From contig NZ_JABANE010000071.1 in NCBI RefSeq assembly GCF_012844305.1, positions 1 to 46,730 on the forward strand: a stretch of DNA of 46,730 bases. The letters are read 5' to 3'. Positions 32,536 to 41,509 of this stretch are shown one piece after another. Source of the DNA: Flammeovirga aprica JL-4. Lineage in GTDB: Bacteria; Bacteroidota; Bacteroidia; Cytophagales; Flammeovirgaceae. A program made the translations under genes and the position numbers. Numbering within the stretch: the stretch's first letter is position 1; the number at the start of each line of letters is the position of its first letter. A model generated the notes under the pieces. That model was not told the origin of the DNA. It searched no databases and was given only the letters and a program-made list of their open reading frames with translations.

Positions 32536-32968
32536 ATAAGGCTGTTTTATCCTGTTTTTTTAGAAAATAATTACCCTACATCAATTTATTATTTAATCTT
32601 TTCCTCTGTCTTAGCACAAAAAAACATCTCACTTTTTATCTAATTCTCCTGTTTTCGGTGATAATTATCATTAATAAGTTTGTTTAAGTGTGAACAATAT
32701 TGAAAAGAACAATCGCATAATTATAAATGGATTTTCAAATAATTAAATTGTTAAACCATAAACTATATTTGACGTGTCAATTAAATAAGTTGCACGTTTT
32801 CAAAGAGTTGTTTGAGCCTAATTTTACACTTGTCATAAAATGATCATAATCGATAATTGAACGATTGTGTATAACAGATCAAAATTATCTACTTCAAACA
32901 AAAGCTTTAAAACGACCTCCAGTGATGAGGTAATACAAAATAGATACCTAATAAAATCCTTACTTGAG
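32536..32968 (+). other. 433-base gap before the efflux genes
   Basis: AT-rich, no ORF of note. It has a GATAATTATC palindrome near 32660 and a perfect TATATTTG -7 element at 32764-32771. Probably the regulatory region of the efflux operon. Confidence 0.5.
32764..32771 (+). promoter_or_regulatory. -7 element (TATATTTG) of the efflux operon
   Basis: Perfect TAnnTTTG; the nearest TTG is 13 bases upstream, too close for the usual -33, which would suit an activator-dependent promoter. Leader of about 190 bases to ATG 32969. Confidence 0.42.
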
Positions 32969-33367
32969 ATGAAAAAGAAAATTACCTTTTCGTTTTTATT
33001 CCTGATGTATGTATTGGTGACAATGCCTACTTCTGCATTTGCTATGGTTAGTCCTGATAAAGTAAATGCCTTTGCTGATATTATGGCTTGGGTAGTAATT
33101 AGTGTTGTTCCTATTGTAGGAGCAATTGTATTCTGGAAAATTCATGTGATCCCTGAACAAATTGCTAAAAAGAGAAATCATCCTCAAGCAGATTCAATTC
33201 ACATTATGTGTTTACTTTCTTTGGTTATGGGAGGAATGCTATGGCCAATCGCGTTGATTTGGGCTTATTCAAATCCATATCAAATTCATGTCACTGAAAA
33301 GCAAGCCTTTGGTGAGAATTCAGATACAGACGAATCTTCAGAAATTAAAAAAACAGACGTAGCTTAA
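32969..33367 (+). CDS. DUF3302 membrane protein (YiaW-like)
   Basis: 132 residues from ATG 32969 (MKKKITFSFLFLMYVLVTMP, cleavable-looking signal), the open frame from GTG 32867 being less likely. Two membrane helices follow: about 32-52 (IMAWVVISVVPIVGAIVFWKI) and 76-96 (MCLLSLVMGGMLWPIALIWAY). The WKIHVIPEQIAKKRNHPQ block between them matches the DUF3302 family, whose E. coli member YiaW pairs with the HlyD-type YiaV. Same pairing here: a HlyD gene starts 39 bases downstream. Function unknown. Confidence 0.75.
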   Translation: MKKKITFSFLFLMYVLVTMPTSAFAMVSPDKVNAFADIMAWVVISVVPIVGAIVFWKIHVIPEQIAKKRNHPQADSIHIMCLLSLVMGGMLWPIALIWAYSNPYQIHVTEKQAFGENSDTDESSEIKKTDVA

Positions 33368-33406
33368 TCAAAGCCTAATCTTCAAAATCTTATAAAATCA
33401 ATAATC

Positions 33407-34528
33407 ATGGTAGATTTAATATTAATTGTTTATTGTCTTATTGTATGGTTGGTATTTATCAAATTTAAATTACTAGCCTGGAACACCACTTCAAAAATCA
33501 TCGTTTTCATTATTCCAGTAATTGGAGTTTCTTTCTTGATCTTAGCAATGAACGTACTCATGCCTTCATCAGATGATGTAAGGGTGTATAATAAAACCGT
33601 TCAGATTAAGGCCAATGTTCGTGGTCGTGTGCAAGATGTTTTAGTACAGGAAAACTCTAGAGTAAACAAGGGTGATACTTTATTTATCATCGAACAAGCT
33701 CCTTTCTTAGCTCAAATTGAAGGATTGAATGCTTCTATTAAAAAAGCAGAAGCTTCAGTTAGCGTTCAGTATAAAAATGTAGATGCTTTAAAAGCAAGCA
33801 GAAGAGCAGTAGAAGCTCAATTGGAATTACAAAGAACGCGTGAACGTCAATTCCAGGAGCTAGTTGATGCAAATGCAGGTAACAAATTCGATTTACAACA
33901 AGCTCAGAACAATGTAAAGCAATTGGAAGCTCAATTGGCTCAAATCAAAGCACAAGAAGCTTCGATTTTGGCTAACATCACAGCGGAATACAATGGTCAG
34001 CAAGTATCTGTTGCAGAGTTGGAAGCGAAGTTAGAGCAAGCAAAATGGAACTTGGAGCAGACAATCGTAAAAGCTCCAATTAATGCTACTGTAGTCAATT
34101 TACAATTACGTCCTGGTGCAATGGCTCTTCCTCTTACAGACTTAATGTCATTGGTAGAAGGCCGTCAGAATATCATAGCTTCATTTGATCAAAATGAGTT
34201 GCATAAAATTCAAGAAGGGAATGAAGTAGATCTTACTTTCGTTACTCGTCCTGGTGAAATTATTCCAGCAAAAGTAGAGTCTGTTGTTTGGGCATCAAGC
34301 AGAGGTCAGTTATTGCCAAGCGGTAGAGTACCGGAAATCGATCAAAACTTACAGAAAAGAGGAAAGTATTTGGTGAAATTCTCTACGGAAGAGGATTATA
34401 ATATCCCAATGGGTGCCAATGGATCAGTAGCAGTTTATACTTCTACAATGCAACCTTTCTATATTGTACGTAAAGTAATGATTCGTCTTTCAGCTAAAGT
34501 GAACTACTTGATTTTGAAAGCTCACTAA
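33407..34528 (+). CDS. HlyD-family membrane fusion protein (YiaV-like)
   Basis: 373 residues. Two N-terminal membrane helices (about 3-20 and 29-50), then the biotinyl-lipoyl-like half KANVRGRVQDVLVQENSRVNKGDTLFIIE at 75-103, a coiled-coil hairpin of Glu/Ala/Gln-rich helices (about 105-220), the second lipoyl half (APINATVVNLQLRPGAMAL) and a beta-barrel. Spans the periplasm as adaptor between an inner-membrane component and the outer-membrane protein encoded next. Between DUF3302 and NodT-type genes. Confidence 0.88.
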   Translation: MVDLILIVYCLIVWLVFIKFKLLAWNTTSKIIVFIIPVIGVSFLILAMNVLMPSSDDVRVYNKTVQIKANVRGRVQDVLVQENSRVNKGDTLFIIEQAPFLAQIEGLNASIKKAEASVSVQYKNVDALKASRRAVEAQLELQRTRERQFQELVDANAGNKFDLQQAQNNVKQLEAQLAQIKAQEASILANITAEYNGQQVSVAELEAKLEQAKWNLEQTIVKAPINATVVNLQLRPGAMALPLTDLMSLVEGRQNIIASFDQNELHKIQEGNEVDLTFVTRPGEIIPAKVESVVWASSRGQLLPSGRVPEIDQNLQKRGKYLVKFSTEEDYNIPMGANGSVAVYTSTMQPFYIVRKVMIRLSAKVNYLILKAH

Positions 34529-34542
34529 AATAGACCTTCATT

Positions 34543-35940
34543 ATGCAGTTATATAAAAAAATAATCATCTCACTAAGTGCCTCAATGGTACTTAGTGGAT
34601 GTCTGAACCTCAAAGATGCTCCCACATCTGATGAGATAAAAGAAGATAACCAAGCATTGGAAAATATGCAGATTCCAAATGACTGGGTATTTCAAGAAAT
34701 TGACTCTGCTAACATTGATTTAGGCTGGGCCAAAGAATGGGAAACAGCTGAGTTGGATTCTATCATTGCTGAAGGGTATCGTTTTAATGCTGATATCAAT
34801 GTTGCCGCTTCAAGAATTGAGCAAGCAAATGCTGCATTGAAAATAGCAAATTCAAGACTGTTGCCGATGATTGGTGCAGGTGCTCAAAATGGCTACAACT
34901 TCAATGGTGGTAATCAAACTATTGGTTATGGTATGGTCAATATGTCATGGGAAGTGGATCTTTGGGGGAAACTTCGTTATGCGAAAAAAGGGACTGAAAC
35001 CATGATCTATTCTGCTGAATATGGTAAGCAGAAATTAGAGCAGGTATTAGCGGCTACAATTGCCAAAGCATGGTACACTTCTGTATTTATTAACCAGCAA
35101 AAAGAATTAGTAAATCAGGCTATTGAGGCTACGTCTGAGATGGCAACCTTGAATGAAGCAAGATTGAAAATTGGTGTTGCCAAGGAATCAGATGTATTGC
35201 AGATGAATGCTCAGGAAGCAAAGTTCAGAGAAACTTTAGTGAAGCTAGAGCAGATTGAAAAAGATACTAAAAGATCAATTGAGTTATTGATTGGTAGATA
35301 TCCAAAGGGTGAAATTGAAGTAGCTTCATCACTTCCAGAACTTGCTACTGAAGTACCAGAAAACTTGCCAATGAGCATGTTGGAAAATCGTCCTGATATT
35401 ATGATAAGCCAATATGCAGTACAAATGGCATTTTATAATACTGAAGTTGCTAAAGCAGCACGTTGGCCTAAAGTGAGTTTAAACTCTTCTTTTGGAGCTG
35501 TGAATTCAACTACTCAAGCATTATTTGGTTTGTCAAATCCACTGGTGACAGTTGGAGCCAATTTAGTGACACCAATTTTCACTTGGGGAGCGATCAAATC
35601 GAATATTGAAATTCAAAACGAAGCACAGAAACAAGCCGTTTTATATTATGCGAAATCTTACTTGACGGCATTAAGTGAAGTGGAGACAAGCTTGAACGGT
35701 ATCAATGCGGTAGAAGGAAGATTTACTCAATCTACGATTGCATTGGAAAACTTAGAACGTACTTACCAATTGTCAGAATTGCAATATAAAATTGGTAATG
35801 AAAATATGTTTACCCTATTACAGAAGCAGTTGCAACTATTGAACGAAGCGACGAATCAGTTGAACCTGAAGTATGAGAAGATCTCGCAGAGGATCAATCT
35901 TTATTTAGCTTTAGGTGGTGATTACATTGCGAAAAATTAA
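34543..35940 (+). CDS. NodT/OprM-family outer membrane efflux lipoprotein
   Basis: 465 residues. Lipobox LSGC with Cys20; then two OEP repeats of the TolC fold, the first with SRIEQANAALKIANSRLLP and VDLWGKLRYAKKG (VDLWG signature), the second with NRPDIMISQYAVQMAFYNTEVAKAARWPKVSL. Forms the exit duct through the outer membrane, docked to the HlyD protein. Last gene of the set; no RND, ABC or MFS partner is encoded beside it. A terminator follows. Confidence 0.9.
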   Translation: MQLYKKIIISLSASMVLSGCLNLKDAPTSDEIKEDNQALENMQIPNDWVFQEIDSANIDLGWAKEWETAELDSIIAEGYRFNADINVAASRIEQANAALKIANSRLLPMIGAGAQNGYNFNGGNQTIGYGMVNMSWEVDLWGKLRYAKKGTETMIYSAEYGKQKLEQVLAATIAKAWYTSVFINQQKELVNQAIEATSEMATLNEARLKIGVAKESDVLQMNAQEAKFRETLVKLEQIEKDTKRSIELLIGRYPKGEIEVASSLPELATEVPENLPMSMLENRPDIMISQYAVQMAFYNTEVAKAARWPKVSLNSSFGAVNSTTQALFGLSNPLVTVGANLVTPIFTWGAIKSNIEIQNEAQKQAVLYYAKSYLTALSEVETSLNGINAVEGRFTQSTIALENLERTYQLSELQYKIGNENMFTLLQKQLQLLNEATNQLNLKYEKISQRINLYLALGGDYIAKN

Positions 35941-35975
35941 TAGGATGAATAATTTGTAATGCACATTTTGTGTAG

Positions 35976-36010
35976 AAAAGCTCCGTGTCTTTTGATGCGG
36001 AGCTTTTTTT
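35976..36010. terminator. Bidirectional terminator between efflux and recycling operons
   Basis: AAAAGCTCCG (35976-35985) and CGGAGCTTTT (35998-36007) form a perfect 10-bp stem with T on the right and A on the left side. Confidence 0.82.
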
Positions 36011-36062
36011 GAGCATGTTTGGAATATATATATTTACTGAAAGAGATGTTTCAAACATGCTC
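36011..36062. mobile_element. 52-bp MITE-like palindrome with IS5-element ends
   Basis: Begins GAGCATGTTTGGAA and ends TTTCAAACATGCTC; the right end is identical to the right end of the IS at 27189-27202, and the left is its near-complement. Only 24 bases lie between, with no coding content. TTA follows on the right but not on the left. It is either a miniature element moved by the same transposase or an internal deletion of an IS copy. Confidence 0.7.
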
Positions 36063-36065
36063 TTA

Positions 36066-37496
36066 TTACTTCTGATTTAATCCAAATTTAGGATCAATTT
36101 TCAGTTTCAGACAAAAGCCAATAGCCGGTATTCCTGAAATAACGACCCAAAGGAAGAAATTGCTATACCCTAAAAACTCTTGAATATAGCCTGAAGGCAT
36201 GCCCGGAACCATCATACCGAAAGCCATCAGACCTGTGCAGACCGCATAATGTGCTGTTTTATTTTCTCCTTGTGATATATAAAGCATGTACATCATTAGT
36301 GCAGTGAATCCAAATCCATAGAAAAACTGCTCAATAGCAATTACAATACCTGGGAAGAGAAGCCCTTCAGGAGTGAAAGAAGCCAAAAGCCAATAACCAA
36401 GGTTGGGTAGGTTGATGGAAAGGACCATAGGAAGTACCCAGAACTTCAGTCCTTTTCTGTAGATAGCAATCCCTCCTAATATTCCACCAATTACTAAACA
36501 AGCAAGGCCAATAGTTCCATATAGAATACCGAAATCTTCATTGGTTAATCCGATACCACCTACCTCTCTATCATCCAACAAAAACGGTGTAGCAATTTTT
36601 ACCAATTGAGCTTCACCTAAGCGGTATAATAAGATAAAACTAATAGAAAGTTTGATCCCTTTTTTATTAAAGAAAGTGAGGATAGGAGAGTTAAGGATTT
36701 GAGGCTGTGTTTTCGCTTTTTTCTTTAAATCGAAATAAGTGTAGATGATTACTAAAATACCCAATACGAGATAGGTCCAAGTAGTATCGATGTTCATGAA
36801 CTTATTGATCAAGAAACCGCCAAGACCAATGATACAAATCTGACTGATGATAATAGCAACCTCTTTTAATCCTCTTTGTTGTTCTTTTTCTGACCTTAAA
36901 GTTTCGGTGTTAGGTAAAATAAATTTATGCAATAAACTAAATCCAGCCATGCATGCACCAAGTACCAAAAAGGTTGTACTCCAAATAGTCGTATAATTTT
37001 GATAGGTTTTATAAAAGTGTCCTGTCAAGTACACAATTCCACCTTGACCTACCCACATTGCAAGTCTGTAAAATGTACTTCTGATACCGACAAAAAATGC
37101 TTGTTGATCATCTCGAAGACCGATCATATAAAAACCATCTGTGGCAATATCATTAGTGGCAGATGTTAGGGCGACAATCCAGAAGGCAGCTAGAGAGTAC
37201 TGGAAAAAGTTATCCATTGGCAAGGTGAAAGCAACAGCAGCGAACGCTCCTCCAATCACTAATTGCATCATGTAAATCCACCATTTCTTTGTGCGGACTA
37301 CATCCACTACCGGACTCCAAATAGGTTTGATCACCCAAGGTAAATACAACCATGATGTATAAAGAGCAATTTCAGCATTACTGATATTTAAGTTTTTATA
37401 CATAATGACTGCCACTGTCATCACTATCGTGTAGGGAAGGCCTTCCACAAAATAAAGAGTAGGGAGCCACTGCCATGGGTTTCTTTCCTTCTGCAT
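36066..37496 (-). CDS. AmpG-like MFS permease
   Basis: 476 residues with about 12-14 membrane helices. The N-terminus (NPWQWLPTLYFVEGLPYTIV) and the loop SPVVDVVRTKKWWIYMMQL, then SATNDIATDGFYMI, follow AmpG, the inner-membrane importer of anhydromuropeptides from wall turnover. Last gene of the leftward operon with a GHL10 hydrolase and a GlcNAc-kinase-like gene, which strongly favours a cell-wall-recycling substrate; sugar uptake is the alternative. Starts 16 bases behind the hydrolase stop. Confidence 0.85.
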   Translation of the reverse strand: MQKERNPWQWLPTLYFVEGLPYTIVMTVAVIMYKNLNISNAEIALYTSWLYLPWVIKPIWSPVVDVVRTKKWWIYMMQLVIGGAFAAVAFTLPMDNFFQYSLAAFWIVALTSATNDIATDGFYMIGLRDDQQAFFVGIRSTFYRLAMWVGQGGIVYLTGHFYKTYQNYTTIWSTTFLVLGACMAGFSLLHKFILPNTETLRSEKEQQRGLKEVAIIISQICIIGLGGFLINKFMNIDTTWTYLVLGILVIIYTYFDLKKKAKTQPQILNSPILTFFNKKGIKLSISFILLYRLGEAQLVKIATPFLLDDREVGGIGLTNEDFGILYGTIGLACLVIGGILGGIAIYRKGLKFWVLPMVLSINLPNLGYWLLASFTPEGLLFPGIVIAIEQFFYGFGFTALMMYMLYISQGENKTAHYAVCTGLMAFGMMVPGMPSGYIQEFLGYSNFFLWVVISGIPAIGFCLKLKIDPKFGLNQK

Positions 37497-37512
37497 GTGT
37501 AGAGTAGTTTAA

Positions 37513-39057
37513 TTAGTGAAGTACTTTAACTTTTTTGGAGAAAAAGTTTCCTGCCTTAAGCATAATCGCATTGCTTATACCGCTTTCATTATAATTGCCA
37601 TCCAATGCTGTAACAATGTAAGTATATTTTTTTCCTTTTTGAAGGTCACGGTCCACATAAACCTGCGTTTTATAAGGTTCTTTCTTTACGATAGCATGAA
37701 TATACTTGCCATCCAAATGCCCAAATCCACCCTCCTCATAGCGGTAGATTACATATTTTTTGATGTCTGATCCTCTATCTCTGTCTTCCCATTGCAACGT
37801 AACCCCACGGTCAACGTGCCCGTCACTTCCAGTAATTCTTACTTTTGAAGGAGCTTCCAGTTCTTTAGTTGTCACAGAAGGAGGAAGGACATAGTTTTTA
37901 TAATTGACCTTGATGGAAGTCGTCACATTCATAGGGTCTTCAAACAGGTACTTCGCACTGAAGAAAGCATTTCCTTTTACTTTGTCATATTTTCTATTGA
38001 TGTACATCTGTTCCGAAATCTCCTTAGGATCTTCCCACTTAGTACCTACTTTATATAGTGCTTGACCGATGTATAAATTGGTATTGTAGCAGTTATTGTT
38101 CCACCACATCACCACTTCCTCATAAGGGGCTGCACCTAATTTTCTGTGCCAGTACACTTGAGGAATCACATAATCAATCCATCCTCTTTTCATCCATTTT
38201 ACAATATCAGCGTGCAGGTCATCATAATTTGTGATACCGGCTCTTGTATTGGAACCTTTCGGATCTACATTATTATTTCTCCATACACCAAAAGGACTGA
38301 TGCCAAATTGAATATCAGGTCGTTCTGCTTTCAGTTGCATAGATAAGCTTTGCACAAAGTAATCTACATTATCTCTTCGCCAGGCGTCTTTGTCTTGGAA
38401 CTGACTGCCATATTTTTGAAATGACTCTTCATCAGGAAACTCTTTACCTTGGATTTTGTAAGGGTAGAAATAGTCATCAAAGTGAATGCCATCAAGATTG
38501 TAATGTCTTGCCACTTCCATAATAGCTTCTAATACAAATTTTCGTCCTTCAGGGTGTCCTGGATCGAAATAGTATTTATTGCCATATTTTACAAACCATT
38601 CTCTGTGATGGAAAAATGGATGTCCGGGTGCTAAAGCTGTCGTATCGGCATTCATTGTCACTCTATAAGGATTGAACCAGCCGTGAAAATCCAAATTTCT
38701 TTTATGTGCTTCCTCAATCATAAATTGAAGCGGATTGAAATAGGGGGAAGGTGCCTTGCCTTGCTTTCCAGTAAGGTATTTACTCCAAGGTTCGTATGAT
38801 GATGGGTAAAAAGTATCAGAAACGGGTCTTACTTGAACAATAACAGTGTTGAAACCAAGTTCTTGAATTTTGTCAAGATAACGGACGTAATCTTCTCTTT
38901 GTTCTTCCGTAGTTGTAAGGTTAGGGGCAGGGAAATCAATGTTGTTTACCGTGGCAATCCATACACCACGAAACTCTCTGTTACTTTGAGCTATAAGATT
39001 AGAACAAGTACATAAAAGAGTAATAAAAAAAAGTTGAAGTTGTAAAAAATGCTTCAT
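37513..39057 (-). CDS. GHL10 glycosyl hydrolase with fibronectin-like tail (YddW/DigH-like)
   Basis: 514 residues from ATG 39057 (signal MKHFLQLQLFFITLLCTCSNLIAQ; the frame starts at 39075). The domain at about 28-370 is GHL10 (DUF187): EFRGVWIATVNNIDFPAP, FNTVIVQVRPVSDTFYPS, HGWFNPYRV, and LDGIHFDDYFYPY with likely catalytic Asp. A fibronectin type III-like segment (APSKVRITGSDG... through the KYTYIVTALD strand) ends the protein. E. coli YddW/DigH of this family cuts peptidoglycan glycan strands lacking stem peptides, agreeing with the neighbouring AmpG- and kinase-like genes. Periplasmic. Confidence 0.85.
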   Translation of the reverse strand: MKHFLQLQLFFITLLCTCSNLIAQSNREFRGVWIATVNNIDFPAPNLTTTEEQREDYVRYLDKIQELGFNTVIVQVRPVSDTFYPSSYEPWSKYLTGKQGKAPSPYFNPLQFMIEEAHKRNLDFHGWFNPYRVTMNADTTALAPGHPFFHHREWFVKYGNKYYFDPGHPEGRKFVLEAIMEVARHYNLDGIHFDDYFYPYKIQGKEFPDEESFQKYGSQFQDKDAWRRDNVDYFVQSLSMQLKAERPDIQFGISPFGVWRNNNVDPKGSNTRAGITNYDDLHADIVKWMKRGWIDYVIPQVYWHRKLGAAPYEEVVMWWNNNCYNTNLYIGQALYKVGTKWEDPKEISEQMYINRKYDKVKGNAFFSAKYLFEDPMNVTTSIKVNYKNYVLPPSVTTKELEAPSKVRITGSDGHVDRGVTLQWEDRDRGSDIKKYVIYRYEEGGFGHLDGKYIHAIVKKEPYKTQVYVDRDLQKGKKYTYIVTALDGNYNESGISNAIMLKAGNFFSKKVKVLH

Positions 39058-39104
39058 GTCTGTCGGTAAAATCAATTAAGCCATGAAGATACAGCATTTA
39101 ACTA

Positions 39105-39968
39105 CTACGACAAATGATATTGAATTAATCCTTCTGTAGGCGATTGAATAATTTCAGGGGCTTCTAATTCACAATTTTCAAATGCCTGTAGAAGTAAAGG
39201 AGAGAAATGATGAGCAATAGAGCCAGTGATTTTTACTTGGGTTGTATTCTTATTGAAAAAGGGGAGGATGTAATATTGAATAAATTGATGAAACTGTTCC
39301 AGTATCAATGCTTTTAGTCGTTCATCATGTTGATGATGTTCTATAATAAAAGGAGCAAAAGAAGCACAGAAGGTATTAGGGTTTTTCTTTTTATAAAGTG
39401 CTTCTAATATGTCTTCAGTAGTCAGATTAAAAGTATCTATGAAGTGACTGATCGTTTCCATAGACAGCTGAGTAGTCAAGAGTTTTTGGAGGAAAGCGAG
39501 ACCTAAAGTGGCGCCACTTCCAAAATCACTCAGCATATACCCCAATGAAATCGGCTTTTCAATAATTTGTTCTTGTCTATACAGGCAGGAGTTGGCACCT
39601 GTACCTAGAATTGCAGCAACACCAGACTGTTTACCCAGCAAACCCCTGGCAGCACCCATTAAATCTGTATCAATAGTAATATCAGTGGCAGGCAATATAA
39701 CAGACAATGCATTTTTGACTTTCAATTGTCTTTCCTCAGTACTGCATCCAGCACCATAGAAAAACACCTTCTCTATTTCATTGATTTCAATAGTTTCCTG
39801 TAAAGCATTCAGGTCTTGTTGAAATGCTTTGCTCAGCTCTTCTTTATCCCAGAAAAGGGGATTGTACCCTGCTGATTTGAAGGTGGAGACTACTTTTTTT
39901 TCTGAAACATTCAGTAAAGTCCAGTCTGTTTTAGTTGATCCGCTGTCTGCTATTAATTGAAAAATAAT
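39105..39968 (-). CDS. BadF-family N-acetylglucosamine kinase-like protein, probable ATT start
   Basis: About 287 residues if translation starts at ATT 39968 (MIFQLIADSGSTKTDW). Calling only ATG, GTG or TTG starts gives a truncated 220-residue protein from GTG 39767, which lacks the ATP-binding phosphate-1 loop. The upstream 67 in-frame codons hold that loop (IADSGSTKTDWTL), and SAGYNPLFW, typical of the family, so they must be coding. Further motifs: FYGAGCS, AILGTGANS, SLGYMLSDFGSGATLG. ATP-dependent phosphorylation of GlcNAc from the wall is the likely job, given GHL10 and AmpG downstream. The frame has no ATG, GTG or TTG between the preceding stop at 39993 and the loop. Confidence 0.82.
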   Translation of the reverse strand: MIFQLIADSGSTKTDWTLLNVSEKKVVSTFKSAGYNPLFWDKEELSKAFQQDLNALQETIEINEIEKVFFYGAGCSTEERQLKVKNALSVILPATDITIDTDLMGAARGLLGKQSGVAAILGTGANSCLYRQEQIIEKPISLGYMLSDFGSGATLGLAFLQKLLTTQLSMETISHFIDTFNLTTEDILEALYKKKNPNTFCASFAPFIIEHHQHDERLKALILEQFHQFIQYYILPFFNKNTTQVKITGSIAHHFSPLLLQAFENCELEAPEIIQSPTEGLIQYHLS

Positions 39969-39992
39969 GGAATGATTTAAGTTGAAAAAAGT

Positions 39993-40916
39993 TTAATCTT
40001 TATCCTGAGATTTTTGGAAGATCATCAAGTCAGTACCATTTCTTTGAAGTGCAAAAACCACAAAAATGATCAGAGCAATGACGAGTACAATACTTGTAGC
40101 GGCCATAATCTTATAAATATCAGTATTGGCCTGTGTTTCCAATTGTTTTTCTTTCAGCTGAATTTGTTGCTGTTGCAATTCCTTTTGCTGTGCCAGCTGA
40201 AGCTGAAGGTCTTTATCATTTGCATTAAGTACGGCAGAGTTAAGTTCACCTCTAGTTTGAGCAAGTTCCTGCATCAAGTTATTTGTTAATTCTTTTTGCT
40301 TTCTCAATGCTTCCTGCGCTGCAATTTCAGATTGCTCTGCCAGTTTCTGTTCTTTTAAAGACTGCACATGTTTAGCTTGTGCTTTTTCCAGCGACTCCTG
40401 TGTTTCAGCAAGCTGTTGCTGTGTACTTTTCAGCAGTTCATTATGTTCTTTAGCACGTTGACTCATATCCTGAATCACGCGGTTATTTTCATCAATATTT
40501 CTTTGGAGACGGAATTTATCATCTTTTAGTTCCGATATTCTCGTTTCTAATGATCGGATAGACCCTTGCTTCATATCCAGCTTCTGATCATTAGTGTTGA
40601 GTTCCGCTTCTCTTTCATTCAATCGTTTTTCTAATCGGAGAATATCATCTTTCAGGTCGAGGATACGATCATTCTGATGTTTTATTTTAGAAAGGTAAGC
40701 ACCACTTTCAGCTTCAATTTGAGCATTTTTCTTTTCTAACTCATTGATTCGCATTCTTTGATGTTTTGAACCGTCAGCGCCAGAAAAAGCTGCATATACA
40801 CCAAGCACCCCACAGACCAGTAGTCCTATGACTCCCACTCTTACCCAACTTTTTTGTTGAACGAGTTCTTCTTTGAAACCATTTGTATTATTTCTCATTG
40901 ACTGTTTCGCGAACAA
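39993..40916 (-). CDS. Double-anchored coiled-coil protein
   Basis: 307 residues. A membrane helix at about 25-44 (VGVIGLLVCGVLGVYAAF), a long heptad-rich, Gln/Glu/Lys-rich coiled coil from about 52 to 258 and a second membrane helix near 267-290 (MAATSIVLVIALIIFVVFAL), then a short polar tail. Both ends in the membrane and a roughly 200-residue coiled coil suggest a hairpin or bridging structural role in the inner membrane. No family recognised. First gene of the leftward operon; its stop codon is in the same frame as the kinase, whose start is 24 bases later. Confidence 0.75.
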   Translation of the reverse strand: MFAKQSMRNNTNGFKEELVQQKSWVRVGVIGLLVCGVLGVYAAFSGADGSKHQRMRINELEKKNAQIEAESGAYLSKIKHQNDRILDLKDDILRLEKRLNEREAELNTNDQKLDMKQGSIRSLETRISELKDDKFRLQRNIDENNRVIQDMSQRAKEHNELLKSTQQQLAETQESLEKAQAKHVQSLKEQKLAEQSEIAAQEALRKQKELTNNLMQELAQTRGELNSAVLNANDKDLQLQLAQQKELQQQQIQLKEKQLETQANTDIYKIMAATSIVLVIALIIFVVFALQRNGTDLMIFQKSQDKD

Positions 40917-41509
40917 TAAATATTAATATGACAGATAAAGAGGAAATTTAACTGAATTAAGCTTAGATAAGTTTCCTGAATTTTATAGAGAATGCGATTA
41001 ACATCCTCCAAGGAATCATGTACTTTAAGTCGAGTTATAATATTGTGATTTTCAACTTGTATTCAAAATAAAAATTAAAAAAATAAGTACCGAAATTTAC
41101 TTCCATTATACTCCCTTTTCACCTGATTAAATTAGTGTAATTAGTACTGTTAATGAGGTGATTAACTAAAAAATGGACATGAATCCCTTATTTGTTACAC
41201 AAATTTAATAATAAAACTCGATTTTTTTTGCTTCAAAACCTTGAAATGAAACTTATAAAACTGCTTATCGTACTATGTAAAATGCAATTTTATATGCTTT
41301 AAATGATGTAACCTTAGAATAGTGCAATAAAAGATTTGTTTTGTATAAAAATAAGGTTGCAAATAAGTGTTAAAGCGTTATGATTATATTACAAGAGTAT
41401 GTTATATTTGCATCCAATATTTTAATAAACGATAATTATTAGAATAACTCGCTGATAATCAGCACAAGCGTCAGACGGACACTTGATCTTTTTACGAAAT
41501 AAACTTTTA
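40917..41509 (+). other. 593-base gap upstream of the GH73 gene
   Basis: Very AT-rich, with only tiny frames. Contains the -7 element at 41403-41410 and GCTGATAATCAGC, a 13-base palindrome, at 41451-41463 in the predicted leader of the next gene. The left part presumably holds the promoter of the leftward coiled-coil operon, which I could not place. Confidence 0.5.
41403..41410 (+). promoter_or_regulatory. -7 element (TATATTTG) of the GH73 gene
   Basis: Perfect TAnnTTTG. The expected TTG 19 bases upstream is not there. Start of transcription near 41417 gives a 93-base leader and agrees with ATG 41510. Confidence 0.42.

Noticed and set aside
39105..39767. Kinase gene as a truncated pseudogene starting at GTG
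   Set aside because: The missing N-terminal ATP loop is present in frame upstream without a stop or frameshift, so the gene is intact with an unusual start.
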